Shown one piece after another: positions 7,874-16,357 of a stretch of 51,008 nt of DNA. The notes below the pieces were generated by a model that made no database searches, was not told the origin of the DNA, and worked only from the letters and a program-made list of their open reading frames with translations. Positions within the stretch are counted from its first letter, which is position 1. Each line of letters opens with the position of its first letter. A program made the translations under genes and the position numbers. Source of the DNA: SVTX01 sp045585895 (lineage in GTDB: Bacteria; Bacillota; Clostridia; Oscillospirales; CAG-272); contig JAZMZI010000143.1 of NCBI GenBank assembly GCA_045585895.1, positions 1 to 51,008 on the forward strand. The letters are read 5' to 3'.

Positions 7874-9121
7874 TCATTCTGCCGCGCTCTCCCCCGCGAC
7901 AACTGCGGTGGAAAACGCTATCTGAAGATTGAATCCGCCCGTATATGCATCAAGGTCAAGAACCTCGCCCGCAAAATATAATCCGGAAACCTTCTTGGAC
8001 TCCATTGTTTTAGGGTTCACCTCGTCTACGGCGACGCCGCCCTTGGTGATTATTGCCTCGTCGATAGGTCTGAAGCGAAGCAGCGGTATTCTCATATACT
8101 TAATGGCTTCAAGCAGTTTCCTTCTCTCTTCTTTGGTAATAGAATTGACCTTTTTACGGGGATCGATGCCGCAGAGATCAACTATAGGCTCTATAGCCTT
8201 CAAAGGCAGAAGGTCTCCGAGAGAATTAATAAAATCTTTATTATTATACTTTACGAAATCGTTTCTTATTCTCGTGTCAAGCGCGCTTTCGTCAAGCGCG
8301 GGTTTTAAGTCAATGACAGCGTCGTAAATCCCCTTTTCAATATCGGGTATATGGGCAGAGGCAGACAGCACCATAGGGCCCGTCATACCGAAATGAGTGA
8401 ACATCATCTCTCCGAAATCTTCGTAAACACATTTGCCGTTATCACGACGCACTATTTTTAAGGACACGTTTTTTAGGGATAATCCCTGCATTCTCTGCGC
8501 AAGATTGCCACCCGTAACCACGGGCACAAGGGATGGCTTCAATTCGGTTACGGTATGCCCCGCCTGACGCGCAAAACGGTATCCGTCTCCGTCGGAACCC
8601 GTACCGGGATATGATTTACCGCCCGTACAGACTATTACCGCGTCACAGGGGTATCTTTTTTCTCCCGCAAGCACCGCGAACACTCTGCCTTCGGATATTT
8701 CAAGAGACGTTATCTTATCGTGTATCGTCTCAACGCCGCAGTCTCGGCATCTGTCTGAAAGCGCCTTGACGATATCCGCCGCTTTATCTGAAACAGGAAA
8801 AACTCTCTTTCCTCTTTCGACCTTCAACTCCACACCGCAGCCCTCGAAAAAGTCCATAGTATCCGAGGTTGAAAAGCGGTTCAATGCCGCATAAAGGAAG
8901 CGCGGATTCGTAGGCACGTTGGTCAAAAATTCGTTGGTGGAGCAATCGTTGGTCACGTTGCAACGCCCCTTGCCCGTTATGCGGAGCTTTTTACCGAGGC
9001 GATCGTTTTTTTCAAACATGAGCACCTCTGCATCCATATACGCCGCGTGTATAGCCGCCATCATTCCCGCGGCTCCGCCTCCGATAACGGCAACAGTCTT
9101 TCTTTTACTCATGTTGCCCAT
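7874..9121 (-). CDS. NAD(P)/FAD-dependent oxidoreductase, HI0933/YhiN (BaiN-like) family
   Basis: 415 residues. The N-terminal dinucleotide motif IGGGAAGMMAA (about residues 12–22) binds FAD, GKKLRITGKGRCNVTN is the family fingerprint, and the C-terminus GLYFAGEVLDLDAYTGGFNLQ closes the FAD site. The family includes BaiN, linked to bile-acid 7-dehydroxylation steps, but most members have no assigned substrate, so no reaction is claimed. The start ATG at 9121 overlaps the stop codon of the RpiR gene (TGATG), implying coupled translation. ATG 9112 is an alternative start. Confidence 0.85.
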   Translation of the reverse strand: MGNMSKRKTVAVIGGGAAGMMAAIHAAYMDAEVLMFEKNDRLGKKLRITGKGRCNVTNDCSTNEFLTNVPTNPRFLYAALNRFSTSDTMDFFEGCGVELKVERGKRVFPVSDKAADIVKALSDRCRDCGVETIHDKITSLEISEGRVFAVLAGEKRYPCDAVIVCTGGKSYPGTGSDGDGYRFARQAGHTVTELKPSLVPVVTGGNLAQRMQGLSLKNVSLKIVRRDNGKCVYEDFGEMMFTHFGMTGPMVLSASAHIPDIEKGIYDAVIDLKPALDESALDTRIRNDFVKYNNKDFINSLGDLLPLKAIEPIVDLCGIDPRKKVNSITKEERRKLLEAIKYMRIPLLRFRPIDEAIITKGGVAVDEVNPKTMESKKVSGLYFAGEVLDLDAYTGGFNLQIAFSTAVVAGESAAE

Positions 9122-9984
9122 CAACCGTCGTTCTTATTATATACGTGATACTCGTCCCAAGCCTCTTCAAGACGTCGGAGCCTCTTGGAAAATTCTTCGC
9201 TTCTCTCTCTCGTTATCGCAACGATAAGCGCGTTGATAACCGACATCGGAGCCACCAGAGAATCCGCAAAGGACGCCATATCGCTTTGCGCTACGAGTAA
9301 CTGATCGGCATTCTCCGCTATGGGAGAATTTTCACTGTCGGTAAGCGCTATAACGTCCGCGCCCGCGCGCTTTGCGAAATCAACTCCCTTTATTATGCTT
9401 CGTGAATAACGGGGAAAGCTCAGAGCAAAAAGCACGTCACCCTCGCCTATGTTCATCATCTGCTCAAAGGTCTCGCTACCCGACGTGGTCTGTATAAGAC
9501 GGACGTTATCGGAAAGCATACGCAAACTGTAATTGAAAAACTCCGCAAGATAAGAGGACGATCTCATTCCCAAAATATACAAGGTTTTAGCATCGATTAT
9601 GTTCTTTACAGCAGCATCAAAGGCATCCTTATCAATACCTTCGAGGGTTCTTTTTATTTTATCGATATCCGAGCACAGGACGGCGTCGAGAACGTCACCT
9701 TCGCCTATCAGACTGTTGGTAACCTCTATTCTCTGCACCGCGGTCAGGCGCGCTCTTATAAGTGATCGGAGCGACTTTTGGAAATCGGGATAGCCTTCAA
9801 ATCCAAGCTCCATTACGAATCGCACGACGGTAGATTCGCTGACCCCAACCTCTTTTCCAAGCTTTGCGGCGGTCATATAAGCCGCTTTATCGTAGTGTTC
9901 GGTGATATAAGCGGCGATCTGTCTCTGCCCCTTGGAAAAACCCGAATAATTGTCGTCTATATATTTCAAAATATCGGTCTTCAA
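9121..9984 (-). CDS. RpiR family transcriptional regulator
   Basis: 287 residues. An N-terminal helix-turn-helix (MTAAKLGKEVGVSESTVVRFV, about residues 37–57) is followed by a SIS sugar-phosphate-binding domain (LYILGMRSSSYLAEFF; ALSFPRYSRSIIKG; VIALTDSENSPIA). Such proteins sense phosphosugars and control sugar catabolism. The start is a TTG at 9984, supported by GAGG eight bases upstream. It is co-transcribed with the downstream flavoprotein. Its target is not obvious, because no sugar pathway genes are adjacent. Confidence 0.88.
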   Translation of the reverse strand: MKTDILKYIDDNYSGFSKGQRQIAAYITEHYDKAAYMTAAKLGKEVGVSESTVVRFVMELGFEGYPDFQKSLRSLIRARLTAVQRIEVTNSLIGEGDVLDAVLCSDIDKIKRTLEGIDKDAFDAAVKNIIDAKTLYILGMRSSSYLAEFFNYSLRMLSDNVRLIQTTSGSETFEQMMNIGEGDVLFALSFPRYSRSIIKGVDFAKRAGADVIALTDSENSPIAENADQLLVAQSDMASFADSLVAPMSVINALIVAITRERSEEFSKRLRRLEEAWDEYHVYNKNDG

Positions 9985-10033
9985 TTCTTTATCCTCACAT
10001 TCGCTTAAGCTTTCGCAAAATGATACAAATTAT

Positions 10034-10062
10034 ATTATATTACATTTTTATGTTTTTGTCAA
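10034..10062 (-). promoter_or_regulatory. Promoter of the rpiR operon
   Basis: Minus-strand consensus TTGACA (10062–10057), 17 bases, TATAAT (10039–10034), about 50 bases upstream of the TTG start. Confidence 0.8.
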
Positions 10063-10168
10063 TCGTTTGCGTATGCTTTTCTGACCTTTTCTGACCTTTT
10101 TTCATTTATTATATAAATTGCACAGTTTTAAGGTGATTTTTTCTATCCTTTAAATCATCCGAAAGCTA

Positions 10169-10197
10169 TTTACAAGATGCGAAAAAAGTGTTAGAAT
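10169..10197 (+). promoter_or_regulatory. Promoter of the uracil permease gene
   Basis: TTTACA (10169–10174), 17 bases, TAGAAT (10192–10197). The leader to the ATG is about 70 bases; no known riboswitch or PyrR-type fold was recognised in it. Confidence 0.55.
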
Positions 10198-10271
10198 GTT
10201 TTTGTGCGGATCTGCTCTTTTTCGTCAAAAAAATGCATTTCCCTCAAAAATTTTTATTCGGAGGATTCTTT

Positions 10272-11669
10272 ATGAAACTCATCTACGGTGTTAAGGACAA
10301 GCCGAAATTCGGTCAGGTGATCGTTTTCGCTCTCCAACAGCTCCTTGCCATTATGGCGGCAACTCTCGTCGTTCCCGTTATCATCAACGGAAACGTTGCG
10401 GAAATGATTGCAGACGGAAAGCTCAACTGGGCGTTTGAAAAGCCTATGAGCTCTACCGTTGCCCTCTTTGGCGCAGGTATCGGTACCCTTGTTTATCTGC
10501 TCTTCACCAAATTCAAAAGCCCCGTTTTTCTCGGATCTTCCTTTGCATTTCTCGGCTCTATGGCAGCGGCCTTTGCAGGCGCATCGTCAATGGCTCTCGG
10601 ATATGTCGGTCTTATTCTCGGTGCGGTCTTTGCGGGACTCGTTTACGTAATTATCGCCATTGTCGTTAAATTCGCGGGCGTTAAATGGATAAACGTGCTT
10701 ATGCCCACGGTCGTTATCGGTCCTACCGTTACCATTATCGGTCTTTCACTTGCGGGAAACGCCGTTTCTGATCTTCAGAAAGCACCTGCAGGCGGAGATT
10801 CCAAGATAGCTATACTTTGCGGTCTCGTAACTCTTACAGTTACCATCATCTGCTCTGTCTACGGCAAAAAAATGATAAAGCTCATTCCCTTTATCATCGG
10901 TATTCTTTCGGGATACGCCGTTGCGGCTGTTTTCACCGTTATAGGAAACACCGCTGAGATCGACGCGCTCAAGGTCATTGATTTCTCTGCATTTAACGCT
11001 CTCGCTCCAGAGGGTAAGATCTCTCTTGAAACCTTTATAACTCTTCCCGAGTTTACTTTTCTCAACGCTCTCGGCGGATTCTCGGAGATTAACGGTTCTT
11101 ACATTGCAACCGTTGCGGTAGCTTACGTTCCCGTTGCGTTCGTCGTATTTGCCGAGCATCTTGCCGACCACAAGAATATCTCCTCTATAATTGAGACCGA
11201 CCTTCTTGAAGATCCCGGTCTTCACAGAACGCTTCTCGGTGACGGCGTCGGTTCTATGGTGGGCGCATTCTTCGGCGGCTGCCCCAACACCACCTACGGT
11301 GAAAGCGTAGGATGCGTTGCAATTACGGGTAACGCTTCCATAGTTACGATCCTTACCACCGCCTTTGCGGCAATTGCGATATCCTTCCTCGCTCCCTTTG
11401 TAGCTTTCGTTAATACGATTCCCTCTTGCGTAATGGGCGGAGTTTGCATGGCGCTTTACGGATTTATCGCGGTTTCGGGTCTTAAGATGATACAGAAGGT
11501 TGACCTTGAGCACAATGCTAACCTCTTTACCGTATCCGCTATTCTTATCGCGGGTATCGGCGGTCTTACTCTTACCTTCGGTCAGATCAACATCACATCA
11601 ATCGCTTGCGCTCTTATTCTCGGTATAATCGTTAACATTATCGTTAACAAGTCCAGAAAGAACGTATAA
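10272..11669 (+). CDS. uraA: Uracil/xanthine permease (NCS2 family)
   Basis: 465 residues with about 12–14 hydrophobic segments, in the inner membrane, importing uracil by proton symport. The NCS2 signature is clear: GCPNTTYGESVGCVAITG (about residues 336–353) and the FAEHLADHKN segment with its conserved acidic and histidine residues. NTTYGE is typical of uracil rather than xanthine or urate carriers. It is about 35 residues longer than E. coli UraA. The ATG at 10272 follows GGAGG; an upstream extension lacks a ribosome site. It is monocistronic and convergent with the EPS operon. Confidence 0.88.
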   Translation: MKLIYGVKDKPKFGQVIVFALQQLLAIMAATLVVPVIINGNVAEMIADGKLNWAFEKPMSSTVALFGAGIGTLVYLLFTKFKSPVFLGSSFAFLGSMAAAFAGASSMALGYVGLILGAVFAGLVYVIIAIVVKFAGVKWINVLMPTVVIGPTVTIIGLSLAGNAVSDLQKAPAGGDSKIAILCGLVTLTVTIICSVYGKKMIKLIPFIIGILSGYAVAAVFTVIGNTAEIDALKVIDFSAFNALAPEGKISLETFITLPEFTFLNALGGFSEINGSYIATVAVAYVPVAFVVFAEHLADHKNISSIIETDLLEDPGLHRTLLGDGVGSMVGAFFGGCPNTTYGESVGCVAITGNASIVTILTTAFAAIAISFLAPFVAFVNTIPSCVMGGVCMALYGFIAVSGLKMIQKVDLEHNANLFTVSAILIAGIGGLTLTFGQINITSIACALILGIIVNIIVNKSRKNV

Positions 11670-11686
11670 TCGCAATTTCACACAAT

Positions 11687-11724
11687 AAAATGAGCGTTAA
11701 CGCTTTTGCGTTAACGCTCATTTT
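11687..11724. terminator. Bidirectional terminator between uraA and the EPS operon
   Basis: Perfect 13-bp stem TGAGCGTTAACGC-TTTT-GCGTTAACGCTCA (11691–11720) flanked by A4 and T4. The stop codon of the last EPS gene (11720–11718) lies inside the stem. Confidence 0.9.
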
Positions 11725-12887
11725 ATATGCTCGCTGATTTCAAGATCTTTCATAAGGTTGCTTATCTCGTCAACCTTGGCATCGTTTATAGACGAATTGG
11801 TCTTAAGCTCATTCATTGATACGGAGTATCTGCCTTGAAGAATAACGTCAATCCATCTTCGCACCTGATATATGGGAATCCATACGCGATTTTTCAAAGA
11901 AGGGTATCTTTTTCGCAATGTATTATAAGATGCAAAAATTCGCTTTCCGGCAAATCTGAATTTACTTCCCTCCACGGTTCTTCTAACGGCAATATGAGAA
12001 GTCACCGTTCCAAACAAACCGCCTGTCAGTATATAACATTCAAGCCTTTCGGTAAGTTCGTTTATTTCAGCATCGCCAAACCAAAACTCCGAAAGATTCA
12101 TTATCTCTTTGTAAAAAGTCTCGATCTTCGCTTCTCGGCAAAGCTCAAGAACCTTTCTCTCATCATAGCCAAGCTTATGTCTGCACAGATAGAGATCACA
12201 AACAGGTCTTATTCCGCAACCGCCAATGCCAAAATGACACAGAGCATGAACCGTGAGATAAAACACCAAAAACTCGGTATTCATCACATATTCGTATCCG
12301 TTACCAACCGAACTTGAATAACTCCAGACTCGGTCGAGAATACGGTCTGCTCCGTCTATATCCTCACGGATGCAATAATGCAATTCAAGAAGAACACCAC
12401 TCTCGCTGTAAAGCGAAATATCGTGCTTTGATTCTTTCTCCTTAAATACGTATCCTAATCGCTCGCAAAGAAGCGCCTTAGCCGCCTCGAGATCACTTTC
12501 ACGCACCAATACATCTATATCGCTGCTGGTTCTCATCCAAGGCTCGGGATACAGCGAACGGAGTACCGCACCCTTAAGAGGAATATGATCTATACCGCCG
12601 TCCGAGAGCGTTGCTTTGATCCTTTCAAGCTCGTAAACGATTTTTTCGCAACGAAATGCCGCCATCAGCTGCGCTTTGGCTAATTTTTGCGCGATTTCGC
12701 CCTCTGCCTTTATTGAGCATTTTTCAATCGCAGGGCCAATGAGTTGCGCCATATCGTGTCTTTTTGATACACTGTATAGCTTTTCTATCTTTTCATTATC
12801 AATCTCTTGTATAATTTTTTTGTCGGGCTTCTCGTCCAGAACGATGGAGCGCAAAAGCGCGAAAAGCGTGTTATTCAATTCGTTCAT
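11718..12887 (-). CDS. Nucleotidyltransferase-fold protein (PF14907-like)
   Basis: 389 residues. An MNT/LicD-like nucleotidyltransferase core is visible: HIPLKGAVLRSLYPEPWMRTSSDIDVLV (about residues 92–120), where DIDVLV supplies the metal-binding Asp pair. Such proteins are common in capsule and O-antigen clusters, but their substrate is not established. It is the final gene of the long EPS operon, and its stop codon lies in the terminator. The ATG has AAAGGAG seven bases upstream. A role in modifying the polysaccharide is inferred from position only. Confidence 0.75.
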   Translation of the reverse strand: MNELNNTLFALLRSIVLDEKPDKKIIQEIDNEKIEKLYSVSKRHDMAQLIGPAIEKCSIKAEGEIAQKLAKAQLMAAFRCEKIVYELERIKATLSDGGIDHIPLKGAVLRSLYPEPWMRTSSDIDVLVRESDLEAAKALLCERLGYVFKEKESKHDISLYSESGVLLELHYCIREDIDGADRILDRVWSYSSSVGNGYEYVMNTEFLVFYLTVHALCHFGIGGCGIRPVCDLYLCRHKLGYDERKVLELCREAKIETFYKEIMNLSEFWFGDAEINELTERLECYILTGGLFGTVTSHIAVRRTVEGSKFRFAGKRIFASYNTLRKRYPSLKNRVWIPIYQVRRWIDVILQGRYSVSMNELKTNSSINDAKVDEISNLMKDLEISEHIK

Positions 12888-12917
12888 TTTACGCTCCTTT
12901 CTGTAAGATTTAAAAAA

Positions 12918-14108
12918 TCAGAATTTTCTCCAGACCATCTTATTTACCACACCGGTATAAGACTGAATTATTTTAACCACCTTAGTTGAAACGTTTTCGT
13001 CGGTATATGTGGGAACGGGGATACCGTAATCGCCCTCTGTGTTCATCGAAACCGCGGTATCAACAGCCTGAAGCAGAGAGTTTTCGTCGATTCCCGCAAG
13101 AATAAAGCAAGCCTTGTCAAGAGCCTCGGGTCTCTCGGTAGACGTCCTTATGCAGACAGCGGGAAAAGGATTTCCCACGCTTGTAAAGAAAGAGCTTTCC
13201 TCGGGCAGAGTTCCGCTATCGGATACTACCGCGAATGCGTTCATCTGCAAACAATTATAGTCGTGAAATCCGAGAGGTTCGTGGCAGATCACGCGACTGT
13301 CAAGCTCAAATCCGCTTGCCTCAAGTCTCTTTTTACTTCTGGGGTGACAGGAATAGAGCACCGGCATATCGTACTTCTCCGCCATCTTATTTATCGCGGT
13401 AAAGAGGGAGAAAAAGTTCTTTTCCGTATCTATATTCTCTTCTCTGTGGGCAGATAAGAGAATATATTTTTTCTTTTCAAGACCGAGGCGGGCATGAATA
13501 TCACTTGCTTTGATCTCATCAAGATTTGCGTGAAGCACCTCGGCCATAGGTGAACCCGTAACGTAGGTTCTTTCCTTGGGGAGACCGCAATCGTGAAGAT
13601 AGGTTCTCGCCTGCTCGGAGTAGGCAAGGTTCACATCGGAAATGATGTCAACTATACGGCGGTTGGTCTCCTCGGGAAGGCATTCGTCCTTGCAACGGTT
13701 ACCCGCCTCCATATGGAAGATCGGAATATGAAGTCTCTTCGCGGCGATTGCGGAAAGACAGGAGTTGGTGTCACCGAGAATAAGAAGCGCGTCGGGCTTT
13801 ATGGCGTTCATCAGCTTATACGAGCAGTTGATAATGTTGCCTACGGTCGCGCCGAGATCGTCACCCACCGCATCCATATATACCTCGGGAGCTTCAAGCT
13901 TAAGATCCTTGAAGAACACTCCGTTGAGGTTATAATCGTAGTTCTGCCCCGTGTGAGCGAGAACGCAATCGAAATACTTACGGCACTTGTTTATAACCGC
14001 CGCAAGACGGATGATCTCGGGGCGAGTGCCGACTATTATAAGAAGCTTAAGTCTGCCGTCGTTCTTGAAAGAAACGTCGCTGTAATCAAGTTTAATGTTC
14101 ATTTCCAT
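12918..14108 (-). CDS. capG: UDP-N-acetyl-L-fucosamine synthase (CapG/FnlC-type 2-epimerase)
   Basis: 396 residues of the UDP-GlcNAc 2-epimerase fold. It is the third enzyme of the UDP-L-FucNAc pathway, converting the L-talo intermediate by 2-epimerisation. GTRPEIIRLAAVI (about residues 27–39) is the nucleotide-site motif, and the HMEAGNRCKDECLPEETNRR-type block with SDSGTLPEESSF is typical of the CapG/WbjD branch rather than ordinary WecB. The ATG overlaps the capF stop codon (TAATG). It sits directly behind capE and capF, which confirms the assignment. Confidence 0.88.
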   Translation of the reverse strand: MEMNIKLDYSDVSFKNDGRLKLLIIVGTRPEIIRLAAVINKCRKYFDCVLAHTGQNYDYNLNGVFFKDLKLEAPEVYMDAVGDDLGATVGNIINCSYKLMNAIKPDALLILGDTNSCLSAIAAKRLHIPIFHMEAGNRCKDECLPEETNRRIVDIISDVNLAYSEQARTYLHDCGLPKERTYVTGSPMAEVLHANLDEIKASDIHARLGLEKKKYILLSAHREENIDTEKNFFSLFTAINKMAEKYDMPVLYSCHPRSKKRLEASGFELDSRVICHEPLGFHDYNCLQMNAFAVVSDSGTLPEESSFFTSVGNPFPAVCIRTSTERPEALDKACFILAGIDENSLLQAVDTAVSMNTEGDYGIPVPTYTDENVSTKVVKIIQSYTGVVNKMVWRKF

Positions 14109-15307
14109 TATTCTACCACCTCGAAAAATGTATCGGGTCTGTCCTTGTCAAACTGCTCGTTTGCCCACATAAGGGTGACGAGATCGTCGGTATCCGACAG
14201 GTTAATTATATTGTGGGTATAGCCGGGCAGCATATGTACCGCCTCTATCTTCTCTCCGCTGACCTCAAAGTTGAGAACCTCGTCAGAGCCTATTTTCCGT
14301 TGCTGAATAAGTCCCTTTCCGCTTACGACGATAAAGAACTCCCATTTCGTATTGTGCCAATGCTGACCCTTCGTAACGTTAGGCTTTGAGATATTGACCG
14401 AAAACTGACCGCATTTTGAAGTCTTTAAAAGCTCGGTAAAGCTACCTCTCGCGTCGACGTTCATCTTCAACGGGAATGACACCTTTTCCTTTGGTAAATA
14501 GGACAAATAGGTGCTGTAAAGCTTCTTCGCAAAGCTGTTTTCCGGGATTTCGGGCATAACAAGGGTTGCAGGCTGGTCGCGGAAGGATTCGAGAAGCGAA
14601 ACTATCTCTCCAAGAGTGACTTTATGTGTCACGGTCGCGGCGCAGTATCTTCCACCTTCACAAAGCACCGTATTTATGCCGTCAAACTCACAACGGTGCT
14701 CACTGTTTTGAAGCGCCGCGATCATTTCATCAACGAGATCGTCGATATAAAGCAATTCAAGCTGAACTGCGGGGTCATTAACGGTAATCGGCAGATCGTT
14801 TGCAATATTATTACAGAACGTTGCCACCGCGCTATTGTAATTGGGTCTGCACCACTTACCGAAAAGGTTCGGGAAGCGGTAGACAAGAACCTTAGCTCCA
14901 GTCTCCTCACCGTAAGCAAATACAAGCTCCTCCCCTGCTCTCTTGCTTCTGCCGTAATCGCTGTCGTAGCGACCTATACAGGTAGCCTGAATAGAGGACG
15001 AGATCATCACCGGGCACTTGTTATTATATTTTTTCAGTGTGTCGAGCAATTTTGACGCAAATCCGAAATTGCCCTTCATAAATTCTTCCGCATTTTGAGG
15101 ACGGTTTACGCCTGCAAGGTTGAAAACGAAGTCTGCCTGCTTGCAAGCCTCCTCCAAAACGATCTCATCGGTGTCGACGTCGTAAAGATAAAGCTGGTCT
15201 ACCGTAAGAGACGGAAAACGTCTGTCCTTACCGTCGCGGATATTTTTCAAAGCCTCGGCGAGGTTTTTACCCACGAATCCTGCAGCACCGGTTATAAGTA
15301 TTTTCAT
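14108..15307 (-). CDS. capF: Bifunctional UDP-sugar epimerase/reductase (CapF/FnlB-type)
   Basis: 399 residues. The N-terminal 280 residues are a short-chain dehydrogenase (TGAAGFVGKNL at about 6–16; a serine–tyrosine–lysine-like site around SSSIQAT and YGRSKRAGEE). The C-terminal 120 residues are a cupin with the metal-binding KGQHWHNTKWEFF segment. This two-domain layout is diagnostic of CapF/WbjC, whose cupin carries out 3-epimerisation and whose reductase domain gives UDP-2-acetamido-2,6-dideoxy-L-talose. It lies between capE and capG with near-zero spacing. Confidence 0.9.
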   Translation of the reverse strand: MKILITGAAGFVGKNLAEALKNIRDGKDRRFPSLTVDQLYLYDVDTDEIVLEEACKQADFVFNLAGVNRPQNAEEFMKGNFGFASKLLDTLKKYNNKCPVMISSSIQATCIGRYDSDYGRSKRAGEELVFAYGEETGAKVLVYRFPNLFGKWCRPNYNSAVATFCNNIANDLPITVNDPAVQLELLYIDDLVDEMIAALQNSEHRCEFDGINTVLCEGGRYCAATVTHKVTLGEIVSLLESFRDQPATLVMPEIPENSFAKKLYSTYLSYLPKEKVSFPLKMNVDARGSFTELLKTSKCGQFSVNISKPNVTKGQHWHNTKWEFFIVVSGKGLIQQRKIGSDEVLNFEVSGEKIEAVHMLPGYTHNIINLSDTDDLVTLMWANEQFDKDRPDTFFEVVE

Positions 15308-15309
15308 AA

Positions 15310-16356
15310 TTATTTACCCTGTTTTTGAAGCTCTTCCCGAATATAAGCCAGAGCCGCGATCTTTGCCTTGGTCTCTTCAACGTTCAGAAGCTTTGTGTTG
15401 TGAGAGTTGAACTCGGTAAGCGTATTTCTCTCGGTATCGCCTTGATTGAAATACTTATCGTAATTAAGTCCTCTCTTGTCGCAAGGCACGCGGTAGAAGT
15501 TGCCGAGATCGATAGCGTTAGCGCACTCCTCGTTGGTAAGAAGGGTCTCATACATCTTTTCACCGTGACGGATACCGATAACCTTGATATTCTCCTTATC
15601 ACCGCCGAAAAGCTCGCATACCGCCTCTGCCTGCGTCTTTATCGTGCAGGCGGGCGCCTTCTGAACGAGAATATCTCCGCTCTCACCGTGTTCAAAGGCG
15701 AAAAGCACCAGATCGACCGCCTCGTCAAGAGACATAATAAATCTCGTCATAGTGGGGTCGGTGACGGTTATGGGGTTTCCCGATCTTATCTGGTCTATCC
15801 AAAGAGGAATGACAGAGCCGCGGCTGCACATAACGTTTCCGTAACGGGTGCAACAAATTTTAGTTTTTTCGGGACTGACGGTTCTTGATTTAGCCACTAT
15901 GACCTTTTCCATCATAGCCTTACTCGTTCCCATAGCGTTGACGGGGTAAGCCGCCTTGTCGGTAGAAAGGCAGACGATATTCTTAACCCCCGCGTCGATT
16001 GCGGCCGTAAGTACGTTTTCCGTACCAAGCACGTTGGTCTTTACCGCCTCGATTGGAAAAAACTCACAGGAAGGCACCTGCTTCAGCGCCGCCGCGTGGA
16101 ATATGTAGTCAACTCCGTGCATAGCGTTGCGAACGCTCTGAATATCACGGACGTCTCCGATATAAAACTTTATCTTTTCAGCCACGGAGGGTTTCGTTAC
16201 CTGAAAATAGTGACGCATATCGTCCTGCTTCTTTTCATCACGGGAGAAAATGCGTATCTCACCGATGTCGGTTTCAAGAAAACGGTTAAGAACCGCGTTT
16301 CCGAAACTACCCGTTCCTCCGGTTATAAGCAGTGTTATTCCTGTAAAAAGACCCAT
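15310..16356 (-). CDS. capE: UDP-GlcNAc 4,6-dehydratase/5-epimerase (CapE/FnlA-type)
   Basis: 348 residues of the extended SDR family. It starts L-FucNAc synthesis by turning UDP-GlcNAc into a 2-acetamido-2,6-dideoxy-4-keto hexose. TGGTGSFG (about residues 12–19) binds NADP and YPVNAMGTSKAMMEK carries the Met–Lys type catalytic site of the soluble CapE/PseB group. There are no membrane segments, unlike PglF or CapD. Only one base separates it from the ppd stop codon. The 4-keto product could also feed a PseC-like aminotransferase (see the DegT gene at 36690). Confidence 0.9.
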   Translation of the reverse strand: MGLFTGITLLITGGTGSFGNAVLNRFLETDIGEIRIFSRDEKKQDDMRHYFQVTKPSVAEKIKFYIGDVRDIQSVRNAMHGVDYIFHAAALKQVPSCEFFPIEAVKTNVLGTENVLTAAIDAGVKNIVCLSTDKAAYPVNAMGTSKAMMEKVIVAKSRTVSPEKTKICCTRYGNVMCSRGSVIPLWIDQIRSGNPITVTDPTMTRFIMSLDEAVDLVLFAFEHGESGDILVQKAPACTIKTQAEAVCELFGGDKENIKVIGIRHGEKMYETLLTNEECANAIDLGNFYRVPCDKRGLNYDKYFNQGDTERNTLTEFNSHNTKLLNVEETKAKIAALAYIREELQKQGK

Positions 16357-16357
16357 T

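Noticed and set aside
10078..10101. Direct repeat TTTTCTGACC-TTTTCTGACC upstream of uraA
   Set aside because: Only two short copies, not linked to a promoter element or known operator; too weak to call.
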